From Marinomonas foliarum (GTDB taxonomy: Bacteria; Pseudomonadota; Gammaproteobacteria; Pseudomonadales; Marinomonadaceae): DNA of 64,000 nucleotides. The DNA lies in NCBI RefSeq assembly GCF_003337275.1, contig NZ_QPJQ01000012.1:35314-99313 (forward strand). Reading direction: 5' to 3'. Of the stretch, positions 1 to 9,112 are shown piece by piece; within the stretch, counting starts at the first letter, position 1, and every line of letters begins with the position of its first letter. The position numbers and the translations under genes were made by a program. The notes beneath the pieces were generated by a model. It was not told where the DNA came from, did not search any database, and saw only the letters and a list, made by a program, of their open reading frames with translations.

Positions 1-1319
1 CGCAGCAGATTGTCTATTGTGCTGCCCATTCGTCCTGAGCCAGCAATGATGATTTTATTATCATCAGGCATATCTTCGTCGTGCGAGCCCGCTGTTTGGT
101 CTGTGGCATAGCGTGGTGCGATGATGCGATCATAAATAATGAATAATATGGGGGTGAGCAACATAGAAAGTGCCACTACCAGCAGTAAAACATCGGCCAC
201 ATCTTGTGGGATTACGGCATTGCTGACAGTAAAAGACAGCAATACAAAGCCAAACTCACCTGCTTGGGCAAGGCCAAGAGCAAACAGCCATTTATTCGAG
301 CCACGAATGTGAAAAAGTCGACCTAAGATCAGCAGAGTGACGCCTTTTAATAAAATAAGACCGATGGTTAGTCCAAAAATAGAGGCAAAATCACTAAACA
401 ATAGAGAAAAATTGATACCCGCACCAACGGTCATGAAGAAGAGCCCCAGCAACAAACCTTTAAATGGCGCGATATCGCTTTCTAACTCATGCCGATAAGG
501 CGAGTTAGCCAACACCACACCCGCTAGGAAGGTGCCAAGAGCTGGAGACAAGCCAACCAAAGACATAAGCAGTGTGGTGCCAATCACGAACATCAATGCG
601 GTTGCGGTAAACAGCTCTCTTAATTGAGCTACTGCGATAAAGCGAAAAATAGGTGTTGCTAAAAAGCTACCGCCCAATACCACAACGCCAATAGCGCCTA
701 TCGTGATTAAAGCAGTTTGCCATGCTTCTAAGCCATCTACCAAAGAGACAGAGTGGCTTTCCCCCTGAGACGCGGCTGCTGCATTGCTTAAAGAAGCGAT
801 TAATTCTGGTGTAGCGAGCAAAGGAATAAAAGCTAATATAGGAATGACTACTATATCTTGAGCGAGCAAAACCGCAAAAGAAGATTGACCGCCATCAGAC
901 TTCATTAAGCCTTTTTCGGTCAAGGTTTGAATAACAATGGCAGTAGAAGAAAGTGCGAGAACCAAACCTATGGCCAAGCTGGTGCGCCACTCTTGATTTA
1001 AAAACATCCCAATCCCCGTAATAAAAAGGGCAGTTAGTGTAACTTGTCCGCCCCCTAAACCGAGTAATTTGGATTTTAATTCCCATAATTTCTTGGGATT
1101 CAGCTCAAGACCAACAATAAATAGCATTAAGACGACGCCTAGTTCGGCAAAGTGCTGAATGGAGACGATATCTACTTCGAGCAGCGTCAATAGAGGGCTG
1201 ATGATAATGCCAGCTAATAAATAACCTAAAACAGAGCCTAGGCCGAGCCGCGATGCGATTGGGACAGAAATGACTCCCGCAACCAAAAAAATAAAGGTTA
1301 ACAGCAAGGCATCAGTCAT
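1..1319 (-). CDS. Kef-type K+/H+ antiporter (CPA2 family), 3' end outside window
   Basis: Monovalent cation:proton antiporter of the inner membrane, KefB/KefC type. Reading the minus strand from the ATG at 1319 gives about 439 codons without a stop, so the gene runs off the left edge. The visible part has the Na+/H+ exchanger fold: about a dozen hydrophobic segments, an early GLELNPKKL stretch, the ALSSTAIVIQ helix and GLSPALGTFLAGVVLA. It then enters a hydrophilic linker and the start of a TrkA-N domain (NKIIIAGSGRMGS, a Rossmann glycine motif). In this family the missing C-terminus binds nucleotide and, in KefB/C, glutathione. The exact paralogue (KefB, KefC or YbaL-like) cannot be decided from this part. 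Confidence 0.85.
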   Translation of the reverse strand, partial: MTDALLLTFIFLVAGVISVPIASRLGLGSVLGYLLAGIIISPLLTLLEVDIVSIQHFAELGVVLMLFIVGLELNPKKLWELKSKLLGLGGGQVTLTALFITGIGMFLNQEWRTSLAIGLVLALSSTAIVIQTLTEKGLMKSDGGQSSFAVLLAQDIVVIPILAFIPLLATPELIASLSNAAAASQGESHSVSLVDGLEAWQTALITIGAIGVVVLGGSFLATPIFRFIAVAQLRELFTATALMFVIGTTLLMSLVGLSPALGTFLAGVVLANSPYRHELESDIAPFKGLLLGLFFMTVGAGINFSLLFSDFASIFGLTIGLILLKGVTLLILGRLFHIRGSNKWLFALGLAQAGEFGFVLLSFTVSNAVIPQDVADVLLLVVALSMLLTPILFIIYDRIIAPRYATDQTAGSHDEDMPDDNKIIIAGSGRMGSTIDNLL

Positions 1320-1381
1320 TATGTCGTTTCCTTATCATGTTCTTAAGAAGAGAATGTTCTCATCTATATCAGGCGTTTTCG

Positions 1382-1921
1382 CTATTGGGTTGGCTGCATA
1401 TCGCAAACCGCTTGAGCAAACTGCTCAACACTATTCCAGTTAGTAAACTCCATATTGGTGGAGGGATCAGTTGGTCCTTTAGTCATCCACATAATAAAGC
1501 GAATCATATTGCGGTCGATGAAACCGTATTTTTGATAGTTTAATTTACCTGCAAATACGCCCTGGACAGTTGGCTGCCAATCTAGTTGCGCTAAAAGTTT
1601 AATGATGTACGGGTTGGTCGCAGGTTGGCATTTTTCAGGTTTACGAGCCACTAGGTTAACGGTGAAAAACGCGCTGAGTTTGCTTTCAAGCAGCGCTTTA
1701 TTTTGCTCAATAAAATCAACAACGATTTTTTGGTGTTTGCCATAACGAATGCTAGCACCGATTACTATTTTGTCATGGTTTGTTAGAGTGTCAGTTGTGA
1801 CTTCTTCGACAGGTAAAAGCGTAACCGAGTGATCTTGACTCTCGATGATAGCTTGCATTTTTTTGCTGATCTTTGTGGTGTGGCCGTCTGTGGTAGAGTA
1901 AATCAATAGAGTATTAGACAT
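1382..1921 (-). CDS. hemG: Menaquinone-dependent protoporphyrinogen IX dehydrogenase
   Basis: Flavodoxin-like enzyme of 179 residues that oxidises protoporphyrinogen IX to protoporphyrin IX in haem synthesis, passing electrons to the quinone pool. The N-terminal FMN loop (YSTTDGHTTKI), the central VIGASIRYGKH and the FTVNLVARKPEK segment correspond closely to E. coli HemG as I remember it (180 residues). The C-terminal part carries the long insertion that sets HemG apart from plain flavodoxins. It lies 62 bp from the antiporter on the same strand, so the two may be co-transcribed. Confidence 0.92.
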   Translation of the reverse strand: MSNTLLIYSTTDGHTTKISKKMQAIIESQDHSVTLLPVEEVTTDTLTNHDKIVIGASIRYGKHQKIVVDFIEQNKALLESKLSAFFTVNLVARKPEKCQPATNPYIIKLLAQLDWQPTVQGVFAGKLNYQKYGFIDRNMIRFIMWMTKGPTDPSTNMEFTNWNSVEQFAQAVCDMQPTQ

Positions 1922-2044
1922 GAAGATTCAGAAAAGCTGCCTCAGTTGGAGTGGGAGAAAACGTATCGAGGCCTTGTTATAAACACTCAATGGCTTGCTG
2001 TAAAGGGAAGAGGCATTGCTGGTGGCTTTTAATTGTAGAAAACA

Positions 2045-2078
2045 TAAAAAAAGCGGACTGTGTTTAGCAGTCCGCTTT
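2045..2078 (-). terminator. Rho-independent terminator of the RsgA-type gene
   Basis: Ten-base-pair stem (AAAGCGGACT / AGTCCGCTTT) with a nine-base loop. Read on the minus strand it is followed by a run of T, about 30 bp past the GTPase stop codon. Confidence 0.8.
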
Positions 2079-2108
2079 CTGTTTGTCTGTTGGAATATGT
2101 GCTCAATA

Positions 2109-3086
2109 TTACTCGGCAGAACTGTGCTTTCTGGCGCGAATGTCAGATTGCGCACTGCGATAGAACTTTTCTTGTGGCTTGGATTTAGTCACTTGATCGT
2201 CATCACCGTCTTCGTTGCGAAGTAATAAGAAATCTGCAACGCGCTGTTCGTCAATTTGGTTCGCTTTGACCGCCGCTTTAATGGCGCAGCCTGGCTCACC
2301 TTCGTGGCGGCAGTCAGTGAAACGACATTGCTTCTCAAGAGCAATCATATCTGCAAAGTTGGCAATCGTGCTGCTATCAAATTCAGCCAGTTGTAATTCA
2401 CGCATGCCAGCTGTATCTAATAAGATAGCGCCGGATGGCATGATCTTTAAGGCACCAGAATCGCCAATGTTCCTTTGAGCTTTGCCTTCAGCTGTGGTCT
2501 GCATCAAGGTGTTGATCAGTGCGGATTTACCAGAGCCAACCGCGCCTAATAAAGCAATAGTTTTGCCTTTCTTAAGCAAAGGCGATAGGCAGCGTAGGCT
2601 GTCAGCATCCAAAGCATTAACAGTTTCTACGATGAGCAGTGGATCAAGCTTTTCTACTTGGGCACGTTTTTCTGCAGCGTCTTCGCAGGTATCTGCTTTC
2701 GTTAGAATCACAACAGCGTCAGCTTGAGCGTTATGGGTCAGTTCCAAATAACGTTTGATCAAGGTGAGATTGAAATCTTGATTTAATGCGCAGATTAAAA
2801 ACACAGTATCTATATTTGAAGCGATATTTTCAAATGTAGAGCTAGATTCTAAAAGGCGTAAAAAGTTGTTATCTGTATCGGCAACAACCCAGTCACCGAT
2901 TGCCATATCTGGCATATCTAAGTGGTCTTCTAAAGTGAAAAAGCCAGATTCAGTAACAAGCTCGTAGTTACTGCCTGTTTTAGAGCAGATACGTGCAATA
3001 CGGTTAGATTCTAAATCATCCAATGATAACTGTTGTTGAAAGTAAGCTTGCCAGCCTAGATCCAATAAAGTAAACGTGGAATCCAT
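2109..3086 (-). CDS. rsgA: Small ribosomal subunit biogenesis GTPase RsgA-type
   Basis: Circularly permuted GTPase of about 325 residues that acts late in 30S subunit maturation. The permuted order is visible: an N-terminal OB-like region, the G4 motif LTKAD, then the P-loop GAVGSGKSALINTL, then G3-like DTAGMREL. A C-terminal zinc knuckle follows (C-FTDC-RHEGEPGC). The P-loop differs from the usual GPSGVGKS, so this may be the second RsgA paralogue that many gammaproteobacteria carry rather than the orc-psd-linked copy. I chose the ATG at 3086 because a GGGGTA-type ribosome site lies just upstream; an ATG at 3140 would add 18 residues without a good site. Confidence 0.85.
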   Translation of the reverse strand: MDSTFTLLDLGWQAYFQQQLSLDDLESNRIARICSKTGSNYELVTESGFFTLEDHLDMPDMAIGDWVVADTDNNFLRLLESSSTFENIASNIDTVFLICALNQDFNLTLIKRYLELTHNAQADAVVILTKADTCEDAAEKRAQVEKLDPLLIVETVNALDADSLRCLSPLLKKGKTIALLGAVGSGKSALINTLMQTTAEGKAQRNIGDSGALKIMPSGAILLDTAGMRELQLAEFDSSTIANFADMIALEKQCRFTDCRHEGEPGCAIKAAVKANQIDEQRVADFLLLRNEDGDDDQVTKSKPQEKFYRSAQSDIRARKHSSAE

Positions 3087-3376
3087 TAATATTACCCCAA
3101 GCGAAATACGCCATCGTAAATTAGAAGCAATACGCTTCAATTAGTACAACCGAACATTAACTATTATGTTGATGTTCTAGCCAAAAAATATACAAAACAC
3201 CAATGCGTTATGAAGCATTTTTAAAAGGCGTTACTCTGCCACATTAGCACAGTGGGAGTAAGCTACAAACAGAAATATTACCCTTATAACCAAGGCGGAT
3301 TTTGGTCTCTTTTATGTCAGTGTCCAAGCAAAAAGATGTCGCTAAGAGATAATCAATTAAAATGTATTAAAGGCTG

Positions 3377-4486
3377 CTACGTTGCTTTAATCACGCACTT
3401 CTTAGGAACCTGTTGGGTAATGCAATGAATGTTTCCGCCACCTAACAATATGTTGCGCGCGTAAACGCCTATTAGTTTATGATCGGGAAACGCTGTTTGC
3501 AGAATTTGTTGTGCTTGTTTGTCTGTGCTAATGCCAAAGATAGGAAAGACAATATGATCATTGGTTATTAAAAAATTGGCATAAGAAGCTGCTAGGCGTT
3601 CTCCTGCTTGACGATTCATCGAATCACTCTCTATTAGGTTTTTGGCTTCGTCTTCTGAAACAAATAGTGGTCCTGGTAGTGGGAGTTTAATAATCTCTAG
3701 TGCTCGACCTTTTGCATCATGGCATTGGCTGAGTACTTTTAGTGCCGCTTTACTAATTGCGTACTGCGGGTCACTTGGATCTTCACAATCTGTTAACGCA
3801 ACCACGCCTGGGCGAATGACGTGCATGATGTTATCGACGTGGCCATTTGTTTCATCGTTATAAAGGCCGCTTTTAAGCCAAATGATTTTTTCAACATTCA
3901 AATAGGACTTTAGTAGGTCTTCAATGTCTTCTTTGCTTAAATTCGGATTACGACTTGGGTGGAGTAAACATTCTTCAGTTGTATAAAGTGTGCCTTCGCC
4001 ATCCACATGAATAGAGCCTCCCTCTAGAATAAGAGGGACAAAATAGACGTCGTCATTGGTAACCTCAGCCATTTTTTCAGCAACAGCATTATCTTGTTCC
4101 CAAGAATCGTATAAACCGTCTAGCTCGCCACCCCATGCATTAAACTCCCAGTTATTCGCTCGGCGTTCACCCTTGTCGTTAACAACGTAAGTAGCGCCTA
4201 TATCACGCATCCAGCAATCATCCGATGGAATCTCAATGACTCGGATATGGCTTAGTAGTGCACGGCGAGCCTCATCAAAATGTTTTGCGTCGACAATAAA
4301 GGTCACATCGGTTGCTTGAGCAATAGCTGTGGCCACCGCAACAAATTCAGCCTGAGCTGGTCTACCGTTATCTCGCCAATTATCCTCGCGGGTTGGCCAA
4401 GCCATCCATACTTGCTCTTGCGGTTCGTGTTCCGCAGGCATGCGAAATCCATCTAGTCTTGGTGAGGTAGAAAGCGACTGGCTCAT
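3377..4486 (-). CDS. aguA: Agmatine deiminase
   Basis: Hydrolyses agmatine to N-carbamoylputrescine and ammonia, in the arginine decarboxylase route to putrescine. About 369 residues, normal for the family. Visible motifs are the N-terminal MAWPTREDNW, the catalytic Asp region CWMRDIGATYV, LEGGSIHVDGEGT, and the C-terminal nucleophile region LLGGGNIHCITQQ with the active-site Cys. The start at 4486 follows an AAGGA site with 7-8 bp spacing; the reading frame stays open 24 codons further upstream. No aguB (N-carbamoylputrescine amidase) is adjacent. Confidence 0.93.
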   Translation of the reverse strand: MSQSLSTSPRLDGFRMPAEHEPQEQVWMAWPTREDNWRDNGRPAQAEFVAVATAIAQATDVTFIVDAKHFDEARRALLSHIRVIEIPSDDCWMRDIGATYVVNDKGERRANNWEFNAWGGELDGLYDSWEQDNAVAEKMAEVTNDDVYFVPLILEGGSIHVDGEGTLYTTEECLLHPSRNPNLSKEDIEDLLKSYLNVEKIIWLKSGLYNDETNGHVDNIMHVIRPGVVALTDCEDPSDPQYAISKAALKVLSQCHDAKGRALEIIKLPLPGPLFVSEDEAKNLIESDSMNRQAGERLAASYANFLITNDHIVFPIFGISTDKQAQQILQTAFPDHKLIGVYARNILLGGGNIHCITQQVPKKCVIKAT

Positions 4487-4760
4487 AGGGGATCCTTCGT
4501 TAAGCTTGAAAACCTTTTTAGGATAAAGGTTTTCGCCAATTCTATGGGAGAGGCACAAACATTCAAGTGGATTTTTATCTATTTTGCTGTAAATGAGTTG
4601 TTAGGGTCACATTTCTTCCGTCTTTACAATTGCTCGACGGAAAGGCTTACCGAGGATTTTTGTAAAAAATACTGGATAGAGGCTAGCTAAGTCAGCTTAT
4701 TTTATAATGAATTTATAATATTTCTTTATTTATCAATTGGTTATGGATTAACCTGAAAAC

Positions 4761-4776
4761 TGGCATGGCCTTCGCA
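4761..4776 (+). promoter_or_regulatory. Sigma-54 (-24/-12) promoter-like site
   Basis: TGGCATGGCCTTCGCA fits the consensus TGGCAY-R-N4-TTGCW with correct spacing and one mismatch (TCGC for TTGC). It lies about 130 bp upstream of the small lipoprotein gene. The next gene on the other side encodes a sigma-54 activator. No other clear signal was seen in the 417 bp between aguA and the lipoprotein. Confidence 0.5.
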
Positions 4777-4903
4777 ATAGTCTTAGGGAATCAACAGCAA
4801 AGGCCGAATGTATGGTGCTTAGCTGATTGAGTTAATTAGTGAGGCGACAGGCAATAGTGCTGAACGTCCTCAATATTTTAGAAGTTAAATGGAGGTTACC
4901 ATT

Positions 4904-5176
4904 ATGAATATTAAACGCACTCTACTAAATACTGCTTTGGTTCTTGTTACTGCTGGTACATTGGCTGCATGTGATCAGAGCTCTGATGACAACAAAGTAG
5001 AAGACGCAATGTCCAATGCTGGTGATGCTGTTGAGCAAACTATGGATGATGCTGGTGATGCGCTAAACAACGCTGGCAATTCAATTGAAGACACCATGAC
5101 CGATACAGGTAACGCCATCGAAGATAAGTGTGAAGAAGCAAAAGAAGGCATGAACGCCAAAGACACTGATTGCTAA
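4904..5176 (+). CDS. Small repeat-rich lipoprotein
   Basis: A 90-residue predicted lipoprotein. The N-terminus is a lipoprotein signal with lipobox LAAC, Cys at about residue 23. The mature part is acidic and built of near 11-residue repeats with Asn-Ala-Gly cores (DAMSNAGDAVEQ, DAGDALNNAGNS, DTGNAIEDK), likely amphipathic helix. It ends with two more cysteines (KCEEA and the terminal DTDC), which could form a disulfide. The start at 4904 has a perfect GGAGGT site and is preferred over 4889. The gene is monocistronic: it has a sigma-54-like promoter upstream and a strong terminator downstream. Repeats of this type resemble small stress-induced envelope proteins, but I cannot name a family. 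Confidence 0.8.
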   Translation: MNIKRTLLNTALVLVTAGTLAACDQSSDDNKVEDAMSNAGDAVEQTMDDAGDALNNAGNSIEDTMTDTGNAIEDKCEEAKEGMNAKDTDC

Positions 5177-5185
5177 AATGAGCAG

Positions 5186-5213
5186 AAAAAAGGCCGAGTG
5201 ATCGGCCTTTTTT
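5186..5213 (+). terminator. Rho-independent terminator of the small lipoprotein gene
   Basis: AAAAAAGGCCGA and TCGGCCTTTTTT pair around a GTGA loop. The stem is flanked by A and T runs, so it can also end the convergent gene at 5245. Confidence 0.9.
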
Positions 5214-5244
5214 CTAACATTTTTTAAATGTGGCTTTTATTGCT

Positions 5245-6597
5245 TTATAAAAAGTCAGTCTGGTCGTATTTATCGAGCTTGTTATAGAGCGTTTTGATAC
5301 TGATACCAAGTTGATTAGCTGTATCCGTCCTGTTGCCTTCGTTATTTTTGAGGGTTTTTAAGATGGCAATTCTTTCGATGTTATCAAGACGCATTCCAAA
5401 AGGAATGCCAGACGTTTTATTGGTTTCAGCTTGGCTATTAAGTGCATTGGTAATTAGGTGTTCTGGGAGAATGGTTTGATCCGCCAAAATATAGGCACGC
5501 TCAATAGCGTGTTTTAGTTCACGGACATTACCAGGCCAAGAGTATTGGCCAATTTTCTCTAGGCTTGAGGCTGATAGTTGCTTTTGTTGACCATCTTGCG
5601 CGTTTCGGTAAGCCAAAAAGTGTTGTGCCAGACCGCATGCGTCGCCTTGTCTGTCTCTTAATGGCGGCGACATAATAGGGAATTGCGCTAGACGAAAATA
5701 AAGATCTTCACGGAAGATATCGTCACGAATAGCGTCACTTAGTACACGATTAGTCGCGGCAACAATTCGAACATTGGTTTTTTTGACTTGCTGAGCGCCA
5801 ACGGGTTTGTATTCACCGCTTTCAAGTACTCGTAGTAGTTTTACTTGATACTCAAAAGGCATTTCAGTGACTTCATCCAAAAATAATGTTCCGCCTTCTG
5901 CTTGCTCGAAAACGCCTTGGTGATCTTTATGTGCGCCAGTGAAAGCACCTTTAACGTGACCAAACAGTTCGCTATCAATCAGCTCTGGGCTTAGTGCGCC
6001 GCAGTTGATTGCAACAAATGGACCTTCTGCTCGCGGACTAACCACGTGCAGAGTGTTGGCAATGAGTTCTTTACCTGTGCCACTTTCTCCAATGATGAAG
6101 GCGTTGGTGTTGGTGCTGGCTACTTTGCGGATGGTTCGATAAAGCGAATGCATAGCGCAAGAAGAGCCGACTAGTAAACCAAATTGGTCTAGGTAGCTTG
6201 CTTGCGGATTATTGTATTGCATTGGCACATTTAGCTCGTTGAAGACTTCATTAAGTGAAGATTCAACCGACTTAACGTTGAATGGAGCACGATAGTGAAA
6301 TCCAGCGCCTTTTTGAATAAGGCGATCCAACATTGGGTCTGGTTCGCCCTTACTGAAAAAAAGAAACTCGGTTTGAGAAAGTAGTGGGTGATCAACGAGT
6401 CCTTGCAGTGAATCGCCATCGGCAGGGTTCACTTCAATAATGGCGACATCACATTGGCTAATAGCAAGTTGTTGCAGCCAGCTTTCTTCTTGATAGCTGA
6501 CGTTCAATTCATATTGTTGAACGCCTTTTAGCGCTAGCAAGTCTGAAGCCAATAATGGATCTTGAACATGCAAAAAGAGCTTTGGTAAAGACATCAT
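5245..6597 (-). CDS. Sigma-54-dependent activator with degenerate receiver domain
   Basis: Enhancer-binding protein of about 450 residues in three parts. Residues 1-120 are receiver-like, but the usual phospho-acceptor Asp is a Glu (AIIEVNPADGDSL against the typical LLDxxxPDGDGL). The acidic pocket is reduced to HVQDP and the conserved Lys before PF is missing (RAPF). Residues about 145-370 form an AAA+ domain with Walker A GESGTGKE, an intact sigma-54 contact loop GAFTGAH and Walker B GGTLFLDEV. The C-terminus is a Fis-type helix-turn-helix (TANQLGISIKTLYNKL). The ATG at 6597 is preferred over 6624. Glu at the acceptor suggests control that does not depend on phosphorylation. A nearby target could be the lipoprotein gene at 4904. 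Confidence 0.88.
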   Translation of the reverse strand: MMSLPKLFLHVQDPLLASDLLALKGVQQYELNVSYQEESWLQQLAISQCDVAIIEVNPADGDSLQGLVDHPLLSQTEFLFFSKGEPDPMLDRLIQKGAGFHYRAPFNVKSVESSLNEVFNELNVPMQYNNPQASYLDQFGLLVGSSCAMHSLYRTIRKVASTNTNAFIIGESGTGKELIANTLHVVSPRAEGPFVAINCGALSPELIDSELFGHVKGAFTGAHKDHQGVFEQAEGGTLFLDEVTEMPFEYQVKLLRVLESGEYKPVGAQQVKKTNVRIVAATNRVLSDAIRDDIFREDLYFRLAQFPIMSPPLRDRQGDACGLAQHFLAYRNAQDGQQKQLSASSLEKIGQYSWPGNVRELKHAIERAYILADQTILPEHLITNALNSQAETNKTSGIPFGMRLDNIERIAILKTLKNNEGNRTDTANQLGISIKTLYNKLDKYDQTDFL

Positions 6598-6750
6598 CGT
6601 TTTCCCTGAATGAATAGAGTGCAAATTTGTAGGGCCATAAAATCATAGGCCTACAGGTGATCAAAGGGGTAAGCCCATGACTTTTCATGAAACACGGTAT
6701 TAATCATCCGTATTTGCACAAAGCTCACCCTTTTTTGAAAGGAGCCAGTG

Positions 6751-7227
6751 GTGATAAATGATAGAGGTTTAGCGACAAGGTCACTGTCAAATAAAGACAC
6801 GGGGTTGATTTATGACATGATCTCTATGTGTTTTGATGGTTTTTTTGCTAATGTGACCTTGTCTGAACAGGTTGACAACACGCTTGATAAACATGGCTTT
6901 AAGAAGCTGTCTAATTTGTTTCGCCGCTTGGCCGATCGGCTACTCTCTTTTGTTGGTAATGTGCTGGAAGACTCAAAGCTGATGACCCAAGATGCAGGTC
7001 GTATTACCAGTGAATATTTGGCGGCGCTTAGTGCCAATACAGGTCAGGATCTCGTGAATCGTGTAATGCTGGTAAATGAGCAGGGTTTAAAAAGAATAGA
7101 GGCGTTGCTACGACAGCTAGGTGACAAGGTCTTTGCCAATATCATCGCAGATTATTTGGTCTTTTTACGAAGAGGATTGGATAACGTGAAGCAATGGCGT
7201 AGTAACGCCAAGGTCATTCAACGCTAG
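6751..7227 (+). CDS. Hypothetical helical protein
   Basis: About 158 residues, function not recognised. It is predicted mostly helical and basic (pI high from the many Arg/Lys), has no signal peptide and no clear membrane segment. A GTG start at 6751 fits the AAAGGAG site with 7-bp spacing; a GTG at 6748 is also possible. It is divergent from the sigma-54 activator gene, with about 150 bp between them that may hold both promoters. Confidence 0.6.
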   Translation: MINDRGLATRSLSNKDTGLIYDMISMCFDGFFANVTLSEQVDNTLDKHGFKKLSNLFRRLADRLLSFVGNVLEDSKLMTQDAGRITSEYLAALSANTGQDLVNRVMLVNEQGLKRIEALLRQLGDKVFANIIADYLVFLRRGLDNVKQWRSNAKVIQR

Positions 7228-7305
7228 AGTGGTAGTCGTAGGAATTGTATAACCCACGAAACTGGCCTAATTGTTGTGACAGTTAGGCCATATGCCTAGA
7301 TGGGG

Positions 7306-8097
7306 TTATTCGTCATCCACGACTCTAAAGTCTAACCTACCAACAATAGAACCTTTATTGTCATGGGTAGCAACCGTAAAGTCAGCATCATTTTTCTCTC
7401 TATTAGGATTGATTGTCGCAATAACCTTGTTATTCACAATCAACTGATAGGTTTCAGAAAAAGTAATGTTCAAATCTTCTGACTTTGGGTCTTCAAACAG
7501 AATATTATCTTTTAATCGAATTGCTCTACTTTCGCCACGGATCCATTGGCCAACCAAAGGTTGTGCTTTAAAGGTTTGGTTGCCATGGGTAATGGTCGTT
7601 TCAGACAAGAAAATCCGAATCAAATCTCCGTTTAATGCCACTTTCTGGCGATCATCAACACGCGCATTCAAAGAGGCCAATGTAGAGTTTGTTTTGCTCA
7701 CATAAGAGCGAAGCTGCTGAGTTGCATCATTTATCTGGTTAGAAGATAAGTTGTTAACGTTGGAAATGCTTGGTAACTGAGGCGCTTTCCCTGTACGGTT
7801 TGTGAGTTCTGTATAGTTTGCTTTAGCCAATGCTTGTTGAGCTCTAAGCTGTTTGGTCAAACTATCAATCGAGCTAACATTGTTAAGCGGATTCGATGTG
7901 CTTTCGTTTGATGTATTGTCGTTAGTAGAAGTAGTCGGTGCGACATCTGTTGATTTTGTAGATTCTACCGGCGTGTTGTTTGACACGTTTTGATCGACAC
8001 TGTCTGTTTTAGACGTTGATAAGTCTTGAAAAATTGGCATCGAGCAGGCGCTAATGAAGAGCGTTGCAAGTAAAAGGCCAGAACGAAGTATAAGCAT
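7306..8097 (-). CDS. Putative lipoprotein with Ser/Thr/Asn-rich linker
   Basis: A 263-residue predicted lipoprotein with signal segment and lipobox ISAC (Cys at residue 18). Residues about 25-75 are a low-complexity Ser/Thr/Asn linker. A helical stretch follows (about 78-145), then a beta-rich C-terminal domain of about 110 residues (for example VGRLDFRVVDDE at the end). I do not recognise a family. It is followed downstream, on the same strand, only by the convergent gene at 6751. Confidence 0.7.
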   Translation of the reverse strand: MLILRSGLLLATLFISACSMPIFQDLSTSKTDSVDQNVSNNTPVESTKSTDVAPTTSTNDNTSNESTSNPLNNVSSIDSLTKQLRAQQALAKANYTELTNRTGKAPQLPSISNVNNLSSNQINDATQQLRSYVSKTNSTLASLNARVDDRQKVALNGDLIRIFLSETTITHGNQTFKAQPLVGQWIRGESRAIRLKDNILFEDPKSEDLNITFSETYQLIVNNKVIATINPNREKNDADFTVATHDNKGSIVGRLDFRVVDDE

Positions 8098-8167
8098 TAA
8101 CTAATCCTGAGATTAAAGGCGAAAAAATAGACCACTAAGTATGAGGTATGGCGGGTGCTATGTCGAG

Positions 8168-8207
8168 AAAAGCGTTAGAGACAAGCAAAATACTTGCCTC
8201 TAACGTT
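8168..8207 (-). terminator. Rho-independent terminator of the HIS6-type gene
   Basis: A stem of about 14 bp (GCGTTAGAGACAAG with CTTGCCTCTAACGTT, two mismatches). On the minus strand it ends in TTTT, immediately after the stop codon at 8211. Confidence 0.75.
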
Positions 8208-8210
8208 AGT

Positions 8211-8972
8211 TTATTGTTGAGATTGATTCCACAGGATGCATTCGTCCAGTGTTACGCCTTGTCCGCCAAAAATATCTAAAGCGCTACCTATGGTCAGATC
8301 GACTTTCCCAGAGGACAATTCGCTGACACGTTTAAGGTCAGATAAAGAGCGAGCACCTCCAGCATAGGTCACAGCAACCGGACAACCTTGGCCTAGCAAC
8401 TGGACCAATTCTTCATCAATGCCCGCTTGCAAGCCTTCAACATCAGCTGCATGGATCAAAAATTCATCGCAATGGTTTGCCAATTCAATGAGATTTTCTT
8501 GGTTAACTTGTGTCGAAGTAATGGTTTGCCAGCGATCTGTGGCAATGTACCAGCCATCTTTTGTACGGCGGCAACTTAAGTCTAAAACCAGTCTCTCAGT
8601 GCCTGTTTCACGTTTGATTTTATCTAATCTGTCCCAGGAAAACTCGCCATTTTCAAACAAATAAGAGGTCACAATGACGTGAGAAGCACCAGCATTTAAA
8701 TAACTTGCCGCGTTATTGCTGTTAACACCTCCGCCAAACTGTAGGCCGTTCGGGTAGGCGCGCAATGCACTAAGCGCTTCTTCTTGGTTACCCTTACCTA
8801 AGGCAATGACATGCCCACCAAGTAAGTTATGTTCTTGGTACATGTGGGCATAATGTTCTGCGTTAAATTCGCTGATAAAGTTTTCAGTGGCGCCTTTGTC
8901 ATTCAGGCTGCCCCCTATAATTTGCTTAACCTTGCCTTGGTGTAGATCGATACAAGGGCGGAACTGGGTCAC
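8211..8972 (-). CDS. ProFAR isomerase, eukaryotic HIS6-type
   Basis: A 253-residue (beta/alpha)8 enzyme predicted to isomerise ProFAR to PRFAR in histidine synthesis. The sequence follows yeast His6 rather than bacterial HisA: CIDLHQGKVKQIIGG at the N-terminus, VIVTSYLFENG, LVLDLSCRRTKDGWYIA, FLIHAADVEGLQAGID and the C-terminal KVDLTIGSALDIFGG all align with the fungal/plant form as I remember it. The catalytic acids are Asp9 (CIDLH) and the Asp in HAADVEG. It stands alone, flanked by unrelated genes and with its own terminator, not in a his operon. Whether the genome also has a standard hisA cannot be seen here. Confidence 0.88.
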   Translation of the reverse strand: MTQFRPCIDLHQGKVKQIIGGSLNDKGATENFISEFNAEHYAHMYQEHNLLGGHVIALGKGNQEEALSALRAYPNGLQFGGGVNSNNAASYLNAGASHVIVTSYLFENGEFSWDRLDKIKRETGTERLVLDLSCRRTKDGWYIATDRWQTITSTQVNQENLIELANHCDEFLIHAADVEGLQAGIDEELVQLLGQGCPVAVTYAGGARSLSDLKRVSELSSGKVDLTIGSALDIFGGQGVTLDECILWNQSQQ

Positions 8973-9112
8973 AAAAAACTCCTATTAGGTCTCAAATATT
9001 TCGGCGATTGTAACTGATAATGTACAGAGAAACGATGCGCCAAAGCAAACACTTCTTAAGCCTGTTACAATGGCCAATTAAAATAGATACCTAGACAGAA
9101 TAAAGCAATCTT

